Below are positions 42,310 to 53,857 of a stretch of 64,000 nt of DNA, one piece after another; the first letter of the stretch is position 1; the number at the start of each line of letters is the position of its first letter. The position numbers and the translations under genes are program-made. The stretch is from Argyresthia goedartella. Lineage: Eukaryota; Arthropoda; Insecta; Lepidoptera; Argyresthiidae. The stretch spans positions 38,212,749-38,276,748 of the forward strand of contig OX463807.1 in NCBI GenBank assembly GCA_949825045.1. The letters run 5' to 3'. The notes under the pieces were generated by a model. It searched no databases, was not told the DNA's origin, and saw nothing but the letters and a program-made list of their open reading frames with translations.

Positions 42310-44598
42310 TTTTTTTTTCTGGACACACTGTGAAAATCCTCATGGACGCCAGGGAAGGGAGGCCCTGGCAGTGTCGGACTCTTACCGACTAAAAACACCG
42401 TATGCCCACTTTCTTTTTTCCACTTCGTGGGTGAGGTGCCTTTATACATCGTTTATTTCTATTTTTTTTGGCGTCTCCTTACAATTCATCAAAATTTAAA
42501 TCCTATCGTATAAATATTTATTACATTTAGATATGAAATTATAATTATAGATATTATCGTTATTATTTTTATATATTTTTATTTCTTTATTGTATACAGT
42601 ATATATATTTTTTTTTTCCTTTTTTTTTTTTTTTTTTTTGTTATTTGGAGACGCCAGAATCATACAGGTTTGCCCTATACATTATTAACTTAAACTTAGT
42701 ATTAACATAATTAACTTAATCCTAAAATATTTACATTGTTGACATTGAGTTGCGTCTATTTAATTTACTTATTACCATAATATAATGACGTTGACATTAA
42801 CAATAACATAAAAATCATTTCAATAAATAAATAGTCAAAATAACAATTCATTAACAATTCATTTAATAATTAATAATTAATTAATAATTACTTGGATCGG
42901 TGCCCGGATAGAACCTATTTATTTCTTATATTGCATAACCGCACGATCTCCCTCATGAATGCTGCCAGGACTGGGCGCGTTGTTTTGTCCTGTAGGAGGT
43001 TTGGTAGGTTCGACTTAGTTATTTGGCCGCCCATGACCATCTCGGCCTCGAACCTACTCCTCCCATACAACGGAAACTCTATGAAAATGTGCAGCGGGTC
43101 CTCATCCGCATCACCACAGGGGCATGTGGGACTGTCCTTCAGTTTGAACCTATGTAGGTACTGAAGGAACCCGCCATGCCCCGAGAGCGCTTGGGTGAGG
43201 AAATTGTCGAGCTGCACATGGAGCATCGTGCGGTGTGCTTGGGCGACATCTGGGAGGAACGCTTTTGTGACTGAAGCGGTGTCTCCGGATTCGTACCGGC
43301 TCTGCCATTCGGCAATGGACTCCTGCCGTATCGTTCTTTTAGCGAACGATACTGGGTACCGGTCGTAGTCGGCATGCGTTTTTTTGTAGGCCGCACGTTT
43401 TGCAAGCTCGTCTGCTCGCTCGTTGCCGGGCGTCCCCACGTGCGCCCGTACCCAGAACAGCCGCAGCTCACCACCCACTGCCCTCAACTCTGTGGCAGCG
43501 CGACGCGCTGCAAGCGCCAGCGGGTGGGTCACTCGACCGCTCGACAGGAGCTCCAGAGACGACCGCGAGTCATTGAATATGTTAATGACGGACTCTTTGC
43601 GATCTCGAGCCCGTTCCACTGCCATTTTGATTGCGTACATTTCCGCCTGGAAAACTGTAAAGTATGGTTCCAGGCGGAATGTTCTAAAGGCCGCTTCCAC
43701 CCCATCCTTCCACCAGGTGAAAGCGGCCCCCACCCCGCCCCCAATCTTACTGCCGTCAGTGTAGACTTGGGGCCCGACGATGTTAAGGTGGTCGACAGTG
43801 GTAGGCGCGAAATCTTCCAGGCACTCAAATGTCAGTGGCTCGTCTCTCGCTGGATGTGGTGCCTCCGCAAAGGGGGCGCGTTCCTTTATTTTCCTATCTG
43901 ACGGGATATTGCCCATTGGCCCGCTCCTCTTTGCCTTGTAAAGTTTAACTTGTTCTTTAATTCTGATATCAAGGGGGAGCAGGCCAGCCAGTACCAGTGC
44001 TGCATTTAGGGAAATGGTCCTATAACCCTTCACTATCTTCTGGAGGAACCCCCGCTGCACAGAATTGAGCACTTTTTGCGTCATCTGTTTGTCAGCGGCG
44101 GTTCCCCAGACACTTGCCGCGTAAAGGATTACAGGCTCCACTACCGCGACGTAGATTGTCCTGACTACCTCCGGATTCAGCCCCCTCGAGGTTTTTGCGG
44201 CGCAGGCGAGCTGTCTATATATGTTGGTCGCCTTTTTGCATACGGCTACCACGTGGGAGCCGAACGTAAGTTTACGGTCGATGATGACTCCCAGAAGCTT
44301 TATCTCCTCCACCAGTGCAATCGGTACGCCGCCCATCTGGATGTGGGGGTCATCATACTTGAGCTTTTTTGTGACGACCATTGCACTGGTTTTATGGGGG
44401 GCGAATTTAAGCTTATTTCTAACCCCCCAGGAGAAGACTGCCGCCAGGACTCTGTTAGCTTCAGCCTGCAGGGCCACTACCGACTTTCCGGAGAATATCA
44501 GGACCACGTCATCTGCAAAGGCCTGGCTATAGACTTGGAGGGTGTCCATCTCATTGAGGAGGGGATTGAGCACCACATTCCACAGGGTGGGTCCAGCT
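42308..44598 (-). mobile_element. Telomere-repeat LINE beta1, copy 2 (5'-truncated)
   Basis: This minus-strand LINE, nearly identical to copy 1 at 5744-8320, has a complete 3' end: poly(A) on the TTAGG array and a ~600-bp AT-rich 3' UTR (42319-42914). That UTR holds hairpin III (42337-42346), hairpin II (GCCAGGG/CCCTGGC, 42348-42369) and hairpin I (GTCGG/CCGAC, 42373-42389). The 5' end stops within RT at about 44598 and joins non-telomeric sequence, unlike the other LINEs, which end in TTAGG. Confidence 0.88.
42915..44598 (-). CDS. LINE beta1 copy 2 ORF2 fragment: RT (C-terminal) + RNase H
   Basis: About 560 residues are open from the truncation (WNVVLNPLLNEMDTL) to the stop at 42915-42917. 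The FADD box is near 44515, with the RT thumb KLLGVIIDRKLTFGSHV. RNase H shows YTDGSKIGGGVGAAF, VFQAEMYAIKMAVE and ERADELAKRA; the third acidic motif reads FNDSRSS, so its D is kept, although copy 1 has FSDLRSS. The C-terminal finger CPCGDADEDPLHIFIE has lost a Cys (IEFPLY instead of IECPLY). There is no stop or frameshift. Confidence 0.87.
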
Positions 44599-44660
44599 AG
44601 GCGTATAGCGTAGTTTTTTTATACTTTTATATTTATTTAAAATATTCGGTTCTTTGAAAG

Positions 44661-45920
44661 GTTAAGATCATACCTAAGCAATAGAATTCAAAAGGCAGAA
44701 GTTAACGGCGTCAAATCTGATGGATCGGGTGTTAAAATGGGCGTTCCACAAGGTTCCATATTAGGCCCTTTCTTATTCCTGGTATATATTAATGATCTGC
44801 CTTTCATGGTGGAGAAATTAACTGACTTAGTGTTGTTTGCTGATGATACTTCACTGGTCTTCAAAATTGAAAGACAAAAAGGAGAATTTGATGATGTTAA
44901 TGGTGTATTGTCTTTAACCTTGAATTGGTTCACAGTTAATAATTTATTGTTAAACGCTGGTAAAACCAAGTGTATCAAATTCTCACTTCCAAATGTCAGG
45001 CAAGTTGAGACCAGTTTAGTGTTAGACAACAGCACGTTAGAATTAGTAAATGATACGAAGTTTCTTGGAATAACCATTGATAGCAAATTGCAGTGGGGAC
45101 CCCACATAGATAAATTGGCTGGTAAATTAAGTTCTGCGGCTTACGCTGTTAGGAACATCAGACAAAGCACGGATGTGGCTACATCTAGGCTAGTATATTT
45201 TAGTTACTTTCATAGTGTGATGTCCTATGGTATCTTGTTGTGGGGGAAAGCAGCGGATATTCAAACTATTTTTATTTTACAGAAAAGAGCTATTCGAGCA
45301 ATTTATAATTCAAAACGAACAGACTCCTTAAGAGAGCTTTTTAAAGAAATTGACATACTAACAGTAGCTAGTCAATTTATTTTCGAAAATATAATGTATG
45401 TACGCAAGAACCTTACAACATTTTCCAAACTTAGCGATAGCTGTAATGTTAACCTGAGAAATGATCACAGACTATGTGCGCCCCGTTTTAGACTCGCGAA
45501 GGTTAGCAATTCTTTCAAGGGTCAGTGCATTCTCTACTACAATAAGATACCTCTGGAGATTTTGAAATTGCCATTTGAGCAATTTAAAAAGCATGTTAAA
45601 GCGACTTTGTCGAAAAAGGAATATTACAATGTACAAGATTACATAAATGACAGGACTGTATGGGGTTAATCTGGCTCAACACAGACCTTGCTGTTAATAA
45701 TTTTGTAATTATTTATTCCAGCTTATTAAATAAAAATAAATCATAATTGTATTAGTTAAGCACAACCTATTTTTAAAAGAGATCTAAAAATAAATCTGTG
45801 GGAGTTTCTTCGCCCTTCTTCTCCCACAGTGGTCCAATGTAGAGAAGAGGCAAAAAATGACGTTTGCTAAGAATATGTAAATATCTACAGTAATAAAGTA
45901 CTTTTGAGTTTGAGTTTGGT
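44661..45920 (+). mobile_element. CR1/Jockey-like LINE, 5'-truncated, hexamer tail
   Basis: This plus-strand non-LTR element is inserted in the beta3 3' UTR (GGTTCTTTGA on the left, TTTTTTATTTCTTTTTTATTTC on the right). It contains the C-terminal RT region and ~250 bp of AT-rich 3' UTR with AATAAA near 45892. The tail is a short TTTGAG repeat (about 45904-45920) instead of poly(A), a trait of CR1/L2-group and some other LINEs. Confidence 0.75.
44662..45669 (+). CDS. Reverse transcriptase C-terminal fragment of CR1/Jockey-like LINE
   Basis: About 335 residues are open from the truncation point (RLRSYLSNRIQKAEVNG) to TAA 45667-45669. It carries RT motifs GVPQGSILGPFLFLVYINDLP and FADDTSLVF (catalytic FADD near 44840), then the thumb KFLGITIDSKLQWGPHID and a C-terminal region (YGILLWGKAADIQTIFILQKRAIRAI). 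There is no RNase H. The frame is undamaged, so it is a young, 5'-truncated copy. Assignment to CR1 versus Jockey is uncertain without an alignment. Confidence 0.82.
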   Translation, partial: LRSYLSNRIQKAEVNGVKSDGSGVKMGVPQGSILGPFLFLVYINDLPFMVEKLTDLVLFADDTSLVFKIERQKGEFDDVNGVLSLTLNWFTVNNLLLNAGKTKCIKFSLPNVRQVETSLVLDNSTLELVNDTKFLGITIDSKLQWGPHIDKLAGKLSSAAYAVRNIRQSTDVATSRLVYFSYFHSVMSYGILLWGKAADIQTIFILQKRAIRAIYNSKRTDSLRELFKEIDILTVASQFIFENIMYVRKNLTTFSKLSDSCNVNLRNDHRLCAPRFRLAKVSNSFKGQCILYYNKIPLEILKLPFEQFKKHVKATLSKKEYYNVQDYINDRTVWG

Positions 45921-46026
45921 TTTTTTTATTTCTTTTTTATTTCGTAATTTACGTATACTTACTTTATATATAAATATTATATAATATACAATTATATAAT
46001 TTTATATACAATTTTCTTACATTTAC

Positions 46027-46577
46027 TGTTTAATTCCAAACCTCAACCGAACGGCGTGGAATCATGAGGGGCTGGGTTTTTGCCAGCACGGGAGAGAATC
46101 GTGATTGATACCTTACCTTGCCGTCGTAGACCGGAAATCGAAAGCTCGATTCGAGGCAGGAATACGGGATAGGAGCACAATTGTGATAGGAGAGGAACCG
46201 AATCTCACTGGTTTCGCTGTCCGACGCTGTCGCCGGCGTGTTGCTTGCCGACACGAGGAGTCGCTGTCCGATACGAACGATGTCCTTCACAACACGAATG
46301 ACTGACGCGAATCTACTTATTTCCCGACGATTATTATGATCAACACTCCGACCAGGCCCGACACCTGTGTTAGACAATTGTTACACCGAAATACAGTCAA
46401 TGGCCCGACGCCTGAGCAGACATGTTTTTTCTCACGACAAGAAAGATAACCTCTAATTTTTCATCTCGTTGGTACGAGTGACAGCTGCGGTTCCGTTTCC
46501 GCTAGTGATGTCCCGATTACTCGCGGTCGATCCGCGCAACAAAAAACCGGTGCGTTCCGAAGCATAAATATTAAACA
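46027..46577 (-). repeat. 3' LTR of BEL-2
   Basis: 551 bp, TGTTTAATATT...GGAATTAAACA on the minus strand. It is the same as the 5' LTR apart from a few substitutions (for example CAAACCTC versus CACGCCTC near its left end). Short frames inside it are also in the other LTR and are not genes. Confidence 0.92.
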
Positions 46578-46608
46578 GTCACCCGCCCGGAGAGGCCCGA
46601 ACCTGTCC

Positions 46609-49600
46609 CTAATCAATAGGAAGGCGAGAAAGTGTTGCGACCGCTCTCTTGAGGACCGAGTCCCCCACCTTGACTTCTGCTGATCGAGGCGTGCCATCCC
46701 GAACCGTGTACAAATTGACGATCCGTCCTCGTCTCCATCTCAATGATGGCAGGTTCGCATCCTTAATCAGCACCAAATCACCGACTTGAGGGGGGCTCGT
46801 CCGGTCAGTCCACTTAAGGCGCTGCTGCAAGATGTGCAAGTACTCAAGGGACCACCGTTTCCAAAAATCTTGAGCCATCTGCTGCAACATCTGCCACCTA
46901 GTTAACCGACTTAACTTAACATCACCGAATGGGTATTCTGGCAGGGCGTTAAGGGGCTGACCTATCAGGAAGTGACCCGGAGTCAACGCTTCCAAATCAT
47001 TTGGATCCGAGCTGAGCGGGCACAACGGACGCGAGTTCAGTGTCATTTCAATCTTACAGAACAGCGTCGCAAGCTCTTCAAAGCGTAGAGAGGTCTCACC
47101 GATGATCCTCGTCAGGTGCGACTTAGCCGATTTAACCGCAGCCTCAAATATTCCTCCCCAATGAGGACATCCCGGCGGACTGAAAACCCATTCAATCCCT
47201 CGTCGGGAGCAAGCCGTACCGATGGCATCCTGGTTACCGTTCAGGAATTGAGTGACCTCCTGCAGATATCGCCTGGCTCCGACAAAATTTGTGCCGTTGT
47301 CCGAACGGATTAATGTCGGAAGGCCCCTTCGTGAGACGAACCGATCTAGACATGCGATAAATGCCTCTGTAGTGAGGTCACTGACCACCTCCAAGTGGAC
47401 TGCCTTCGTGGCCAAGCACACGAAGACGCACAGGTATGCCTTCACTAATCTGGCGTTCCGTAGCTGTGAAGACTTGACCATGAATGGTCCCGCGAAATCC
47501 GTTCCGACACCCGCAAAGGGCCGGATTTCGTTAACCCTATCCGAGGGCAAATCGCCCCTGGGGCTGCATCGTAGCGGCCTTGGCCCGATAACAAGGCAGG
47601 CACCGAAATACGACGCTACGCACTAAGCGTCTTCCCGATAGAATCCAGAACTCGCGCTGGAGAAACGCCATCAAGGCGTGGCATCCGACATGCCCATTCC
47701 GAATGTGTCGATCCTGTATCAACAGTTCGACCAACTTCCCTTTCCTAGGAAGTAACAACGGGTGGCGAGCCGCATAAGGCAGGTTGGCATTCCGCAGCCG
47801 ACCTCCTACCCTCAGCAATCTTTGAGGGTTAATAAACGGGTTGAGCCGAGCCACAGCTCCCTTCAGTTGGACGCCTCCGCGTCTCAGAATGTCCAGTTCG
47901 GACTTAAAGTGCACCGTCTGCACGTTCCGTACCAATGCGAACAACGCATGGTTCCGTTCCCGTGGTGTCAGGACCTGTGTCCGCACTCGTTGCGCCTCAG
48001 AATTCCGACAATTCTGCGCAAATCGGCAGATCCAGGCGGTCACATTGACCAGCTTGTCGAGCGAGCTGTACCGTTCCAGCAGGCTGAACTCCTCTTCCGG
48101 CTCTGGTTGCGTCGTACAGACACCGACTGTCAAGGCGCCGTTCGCCGTGGTAACGCGTGGACTCATTGGCCAATCCGATTCGGCTTGAGTCAACCATTTT
48201 GGACCCCACCACAAGGGATGTCCAACCAACTCCGGAGCGTGACACCCACGAGACGCACAGTCTGCTGGGTTCATCTCCCCTGGAACATGTCTCCAGATTA
48301 AGGGAACCTCCGAATTCAAAATCTGCGAAACCCGATTCGCCACAAAAATCTCCAGCTTGTGAACTGAAGCCTTCAGCCAGCATAACACGATCTGGCTGTC
48401 CGTCCAAGCGTAGACCGTATCTTCTAACGCTATTGACCCACGAAGAACCGTCATCGTGTGGTTGAGCAGACGAGTCAGGAGAGCCGCTCCCGAAAGCTCT
48501 AATTTGGGAATGGTCAGGCGAGTGCGCAACGGCGCAACCTTGCTCTTGGCCATGACCAACCGCACATCAACCTCCCCCGAGGAGTCGACCGTACGCAGAT
48601 ATACCGCAGCTTCGTAGCCCTTCTCCGAGGCATCGCAAAACCCATGCAGGGTGGCGGTGTATCGTTTGGTGGGGACCAATCTCCGTGGCAGTGAAATCCA
48701 ATTGATGCCAGGGAGGGTCGAAAAGAACGAGTCCCACTCTGAGCTCAATGACCCGCCGATCGGGTCGTCCCAGTTCAGCTCAGCAGACCACAATTGCTGC
48801 ATAAAACATTTGAGCTGAAATGTTACCGGGGGATCCACCCGTTTGGATCAAATGTCCTAGCCACCGTTGAAAGGACGTTCCGTTTCGTCCAGACCTTCGG
48901 GGAGTCCAACTCGACCCGATACGAAAACATGTCTGACACCGGCTGGTACTGGACGCCTAATACCGACAACATATTTGGATTTTCCAAATTTTCAAAAATG
49001 TGGGGATCCTGCTGGTAGTCATCCGGAAGACCAGTCAGTAACTCTGGAGAGTTCGACATCCATTTCCGGATCTCGTAACCTCCACCCCGTAAGAGCTCAA
49101 CTAGCTCGTCCCGTCGAGCGATCGCCTCCTCTACGGAATCTGCACCGGTACAGATATCGTCCACGTAGAGATCCTGCTCCAGGATCGCTGCTCCTCTAGG
49201 GAAGTTTAACCGTTCTCGATCCGCTAACTCCCGCAGAGTGCGAATCGCCTAATAAGGACTAGACCGTAGCCCGTACGTGTTGGTGTTCAGCTCGTACACC
49301 CTCTCTCGCCACAGTATCAGCTGATACCGTCTATCGTCAGGGTGAATGACCGTCTGTCTAAACATCATCCGGATGTCAGCTACAAACACAACATTGTGTC
49401 GACGGAACCGTGTGATAACATCCGCGATGTCATGGTTCAAGTTCGGCCCTGAATTCAAACACTGGTTCAGGTTCATGCCGTTAGATGTTGATGCCGATCC
49501 ATCGAACACTACCCGTATTTTGCCCTCCGGGGTCCTCAAGACCGCGTGATGGGGCAGGAAGCAGTGGTCTTCACGCTTCCAGTCGATACCCGAAACCGAC

Positions 49601-50429
49601 ATGTGGCCGAGCGACTCGTATTCCCGCATGAAGTCGACGTACTTCCGCCGGAAAATCCCGTCACGCTTCATGCGTCGTTCCATCGACAGAAGCCGCGTCT
49701 CGGCTGCATGGTGTGAACTGCCCAGCGGTGGGCGATCACTCCGGAATGGAAGACGTGTGAGAAATCGACCTGACCGAAGGCGACCAGTATTGTTCCGATA
49801 AAACTGTTCACACTCTTCTTCCACCGGGTCCAACCGGCGGACCGTAGGTGGTTCCTCCACCTCCCAAAACTTCTGTATCACCTCGAGAGTACAGAACCGA
49901 ATAAGGGACTACGAGTCGCTAGGCGTGGGGCAGCCGGCATGACCGGACCCATTACCGCATGGCCCAGTCTGGTGTTGACCGAAACCAGACCAGTCGCCTG
50001 CAACACGTGGACACCTGGCACTAACAGGTATCCCAAGGCATCGACACCCAATAAAATGTCTACTGGGCCCGGAATATCGAACTCCGGGTCAGCCAGTGAC
50101 AACCCAGCGACCAACTGTCGCACCGAGGGCGACAACCGTACGTGAGGGTGTGAGCCCATCACATTAGGCATGACTAATGCCGTGACCGTCAGATTCACAG
50201 ATGAATCCACCCTTGACGAGAGAGTAATCCGACATACTCCCTTAACGGAACCGACTTCCGTGTTCCCAATTCCCTGAATGGAATGTGGATACTCCCTTAC
50301 CGAAATGCGCAACCGTCTTACAAGGTTGCACGAGACTAAGCACCCCTGGGCCCCCGAGTCCAATAGTGCTCGTGCCACACATGATTTGCCGTCCGAACTC
50401 CACGCTATCACCGAGGCGGTGGGGAGCAT
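46609..50429 (-). pseudogene. pol: BEL-2 Pol: protease, RT, RNase H, integrase (several breaks)
   Basis: Protease is at 50429-49878 (LLDSGAQGCLVSC, ILLGVDALGYLL), then RT at 49881-48823 (GKIRVVFDGSASTSNGMNLNQCL, FVADIRMMFRQ, VDDICTG), the A17-type region and RNase H (HGFCDASEKGYEAAVYL), integrase finger (RHIRNGHVGC...CLPCYR), core (GTDFAGPF, SDNGTNF, PHWGGIFEAAVKSAK) and DUF5641-like tail (LRWRRGRIVNLY). Breaks: a frame change at 49880 between protease and RT, a stop near 49249 after GLRSSPY, a frameshift near 48830 and one near 47545. Catalytic motifs remain recognisable. The stop is at 46609-46611. Confidence 0.9.
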
Positions 50430-50473
50430 GACCGTCTGTGGAGTGGCGGCACCCTGTAAGTGGCGGCGTGTCC

Positions 50474-52284
50474 CTAGCGGGAACCTCCGCGGGATCCGAA
50501 CCCGCTGGGACCCCCGTCGGCCTGGTAACTCGGCTGCTGATATGCCGGTGGCATATCAGACCGTATGTACATCAGGGGGTCCCAACCCGCATAATAGGCC
50601 CCTCGCTGTCCCGGTATCCGACCATACCGGACTGTGTACGGTGTGCCCGGTGGCCACCGTGGATGGAGGGGGGAGAGCGGATCCAACCTGGGGCGCTCTA
50701 GGAATGGGGGCGACATCCGACTGTTCGCCTCCCTGTTCGCCTCCCAGAGCGACGGGCAGGGTGGCGCAGAAGGTGGTGGGCTCCCAGCCTTCGCGCCACT
50801 CATAGGAGCCATCTGACACCCGCCCGTAACACGCGGTGAGCCAGCGGCCCGAAGTCCTTGCTGACCGGCGACCGAACCCTGGCTATCCCGCCTGTTACCC
50901 CCCGCGCTGCCCCCTTCCCCTCGGGGGGGGGGGGGGGGGTCCCGTCCGCGGGTACCCGGGTCACCCCGTTGGTGCCTCCCGTTGCCCGGAGGGGGACTGG
51001 GTCCGGCTCTGGTTGGCCCTGTGACCGACCAACCTGATTCCGGCCCTGGTGACCGTCCGAAGGGCCTGACCGGTTCAGGCACAACACGATGTGGTGCTTG
51101 CCACCGCAGCACTCACAGGGGAACGCGCGTGAGCACTCGCTCAGCGGGTGCGGCCCCAAACAACCGAAACACAATCGGTGGCGGAAGACTACCTTCCTGC
51201 GGGCAGCTACCCCAAGCGCCTTAAAGTTGGCGCAACTGGTCACTTCATGACCGGCACTGTCGCAGTGCACACAGCCGTCACCCGACGGCGCGGCATTCAA
51301 AACGCCAAATTGTTTTGACCGCCCACCCCCCCGTGGGGGCGGGGGGCGCGGCCCCTCCCGCATCCGCGCGGGTTGGCGTGGTACACTGGCCTCCGTATCC
51401 AATGTGTCGCATCGCCTGCAATCACCCTCCAAAAAATCCGTTAATTGGACGAGCGTGGGCAGTTCCGAGCTACTGCCCCCATGCAGCTGCTCAAACCGAC
51501 TTTGAACAGCTGCAGGTAACCGTGACAAAACCATATACAACACGATATATGACCATTGGTCTACCGGCAGACCAAGGTTCTGAAGGGCCTTAGTGGCCAC
51601 CAGCACAGGGTTGAGCACCTGTACCCGGATGTCAACATCCCGGGTTACTCTTGGTATGCTAAACAGCTTCCCCAGCTGCGCATCAACCAACCGCCGTTTG
51701 TGTTGGTAGCGGTCAAAAAATATGGACCGGGCTATATCATAATTGCCCGCCGTGACCGTTAGGTGACCGACCAACTCCTTCGGTTCACCCCGCAGTGCCA
51801 TCAATAGTTGGGCCAACTTGTAGGCGTTGTCCAGGTCGTCCCGACCGTGGACCAAACTATCGAACAAATTGATGAATGCCGGCCACTCATCAATTGCCCC
51901 ACCGAAGGCCGGAATCTCCAGGTGTGGCAGCCGTCCAACAACACCCTTAGGGGGCGGGTCTCCGCTACCCTCCCCGCGGTCATTCCGTCGCGACCGCTTA
52001 ATTTTTTCCGCGCGACGCTCGATGTCGCCCAAGCACTCCATCGCTTGGTCAGCATCCGCGCAGAGCTGCTTCACTGCAGCCATCGAAGCCTCATCCGTAA
52101 GCCCGAGGGCTTCAGCCTCCGCAGCCAGCCGACACACCTTCCCGACGCGTGTCATTGCGTCCTCCACACGCTTGAGCAGGACATCGTCCATGTCAGGTCG
52201 CTCCACATACTTGTGAGTATGGGCGAGCCATCTCATCTCCTCACGGACACTTTACCGCAGTACCGTTAAGGGCGAAGGTGCCAT
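50474..52284 (-). pseudogene. gag: BEL-2 Gag
   Basis: This Gag polyprotein most likely starts at the ATG at 52284 in a good ACCATGG context, with a TAA at 52252-52254 eleven codons in; a second in-frame ATG is at 52236. The DUF1759-like region follows (IPAFGGAIDEWPAFINLFDSLVH, ELVGHLTVTAGNYDIAR, RYQHKRRLVDAQL), then zinc knuckles CVHCDSAGHEVTSC, CFGCLGPHPLSEC and CECCGGKHHIVLC (about 51260-51085). The Pro-rich tail changes frame at a run of 17 G (C on the coding strand) at 50923-50939. The last frame ends in TAG at 50474-50476, the position where BEL-1 Gag also ends in TAG. Confidence 0.87.
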
Positions 52285-53086
52285 GGTTACCGATTCAATT
52301 GTTTCTGGTCCTATGCTTCACTACCGAACTAAGCACAGCCAGAGACCAGCACTTGCCCGTCAGCGCTGGGCACAGAAATTAAAACTAAGTTGTAAAAACC
52401 AAGTCAACCACTAAAACAATTAAATCCTAAACAATATTTAATATGGTCGCCCTGTGGACATACACCTTATAAATATACACTCTAAATCAATTAGAGAATG
52501 CCACCATAAAACACAATACAAAAATAACCCACAAAACTTGATTATGAAAACAATACAAAATAATAAGTGGTGGGCTCCGAGACTATAAACCTAAACAATA
52601 TAGCACCCTAAACCACACTGGATTCCGAAATCCAAGCTATTTTTAATATAATGAAGGTAGCTGTGACCTTCTAGAAGTGGCCCCTCCGATATGACCCACA
52701 CTTCTACTGAGGTCAGCAAAATCAGCTTAATACCCCTTAAATAGCCCGACCCTGCTCTGTAAACCGAAATAACACTGCAGTACTATAGAACCCGACGTTC
52801 TACCGCAAGTAATACAATCTAGTTACTTCGCAGAATGACTGTTCAATCCTCTATGCGCACAAACAGTAGTTTCCGACTACACATTTATAATAATTGTTAA
52901 CTAAATTGACAATTATACTTTCACTAACCGAAATGAACTTTAATTGTGGTATACCGACCACAGACTCATTGCCGACTTGCCGGCCAATCTAAGATATTCT
53001 TTTCTCCCAACTAAAATGTGGCAAAAAAACAACAACCGTCCGTGAATCGGTGATTTCCCACTAGGAAACCGCGCCTGCTACCAAAA
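52285..53086 (-). other. BEL-2 5' leader with primer binding site
   Basis: About 800 bp of noncoding AT-rich sequence lies between the 5' LTR and gag. The primer site TGGTAGCAGGCGC lies three bases after the LTR (53083-53071). I see no other feature in it. Confidence 0.8.
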
Positions 53087-53637
53087 TGTTTAATTCCACG
53101 CCTCAACCGAACGGCGTGGAATCATGAGGGCCTGGGTTTTTGCCAGCACGGGAGAGAATCGTGATTGATACCTTACCTTGCCGTCGTAGACCGGAAATCG
53201 AAAGCTCGATTCGAGGCAGGAATACGGGATAGGAGCACAATTGTGATAGGAGAGGAACCGAATCTCACTGGTTTCGCTGTCCGACGCTGTCGCCGGCGTG
53301 TTGCTTGCCGACACGAGGAGTCGCTGTCCGATACGAACGATGTCCTTCACAACACGAATGACTGACGCGAATCTACTTATTTCCCGACGATTATTATGAT
53401 CAACACTCCGACCAGGACCGACACCTGTGTTAGACAATTGTTACACCGAAATACAGTCAATGGCCCGACGCCTGAGCAGACATGTTTTTTCTCACGACAA
53501 GAAAGATAACCTCTAATTTTTCATCTCGTTGGTACGAGTGACAGCTGCGGTTCCGTTTCCGCTAGTGATGTCCCGATTACTCGCGGTCGATCCGCGTAAC
53601 AAAAAACCGGTGCGTTCCGAAGCATAAATATTAAACA
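53087..53637 (-). repeat. 5' LTR of BEL-2
   Basis: 551 bp, same length as the 3' LTR and nearly the same sequence; followed on the right by TTTAC (53638-53642), the target duplication. Confidence 0.92.
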
Positions 53638-53642
53638 TTTAC

Positions 53643-53857
53643 ATTCTTATTACTATTTTGCTTATATATATATATATTTTGTTACTTATATGTTTCGAAA
53701 CATGATTATTATGTTCCAAGAACATATGGTTTCTACCTATATTTTTGCTACCATTTCTTTTTCCTGCTTGCTGAACAATTATTTCCATAAAATCTACAAA
53801 TCGATCTTTAATTTTGCAAGTTAAGAATTCCGGCAGATTGTCTTTATTCAGCTTTAC
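53643..53857 (-). other. beta3 copy 2 3' UTR and ORF2 tail between BEL-2 and Pao-3
   Basis: This matches 34271-34487 of beta3 copy 1, including the end of ORF2 (the RF.ERI..AGKRNG region near 53750) and the AT-rich UTR. It holds no independent gene. Confidence 0.8.

Larger units (their letters stand above)
46027..53637 (-). mobile_element. BEL-2: complete BEL/Pao LTR retrotransposon (minus strand)
   Basis: A 7,611-bp element has 551-bp LTRs at 46027-46577 and 53087-53637 and a 5-bp target duplication TTTAC (46022-46026 and 53638-53642). The undisrupted target is visible in beta3 copy 1 near 34270 (CATTTACATTC). Internal order is primer site TGGTAGCAGGCGC (53083-53071), ~800-bp leader, gag, protease, RT, RNase H, integrase and polypurine tract. 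It is related to but distinct from BEL-1. It has several stops and frameshifts although the LTRs are nearly identical. Confidence 0.93.

Noticed and set aside
46030..46377. 115-codon minus-strand frame, repeated at 53090-53437
   Set aside because: It is inside both BEL-2 LTRs; its duplication reflects the LTR repeat, with no recognisable protein.
46027..53637. Endogenous retrovirus with an envelope gene
   Set aside because: After the integrase C-terminus there are only about 30 bases before the LTR in BEL-1 and BEL-2; no env frame exists in any of the BEL/Pao elements here.
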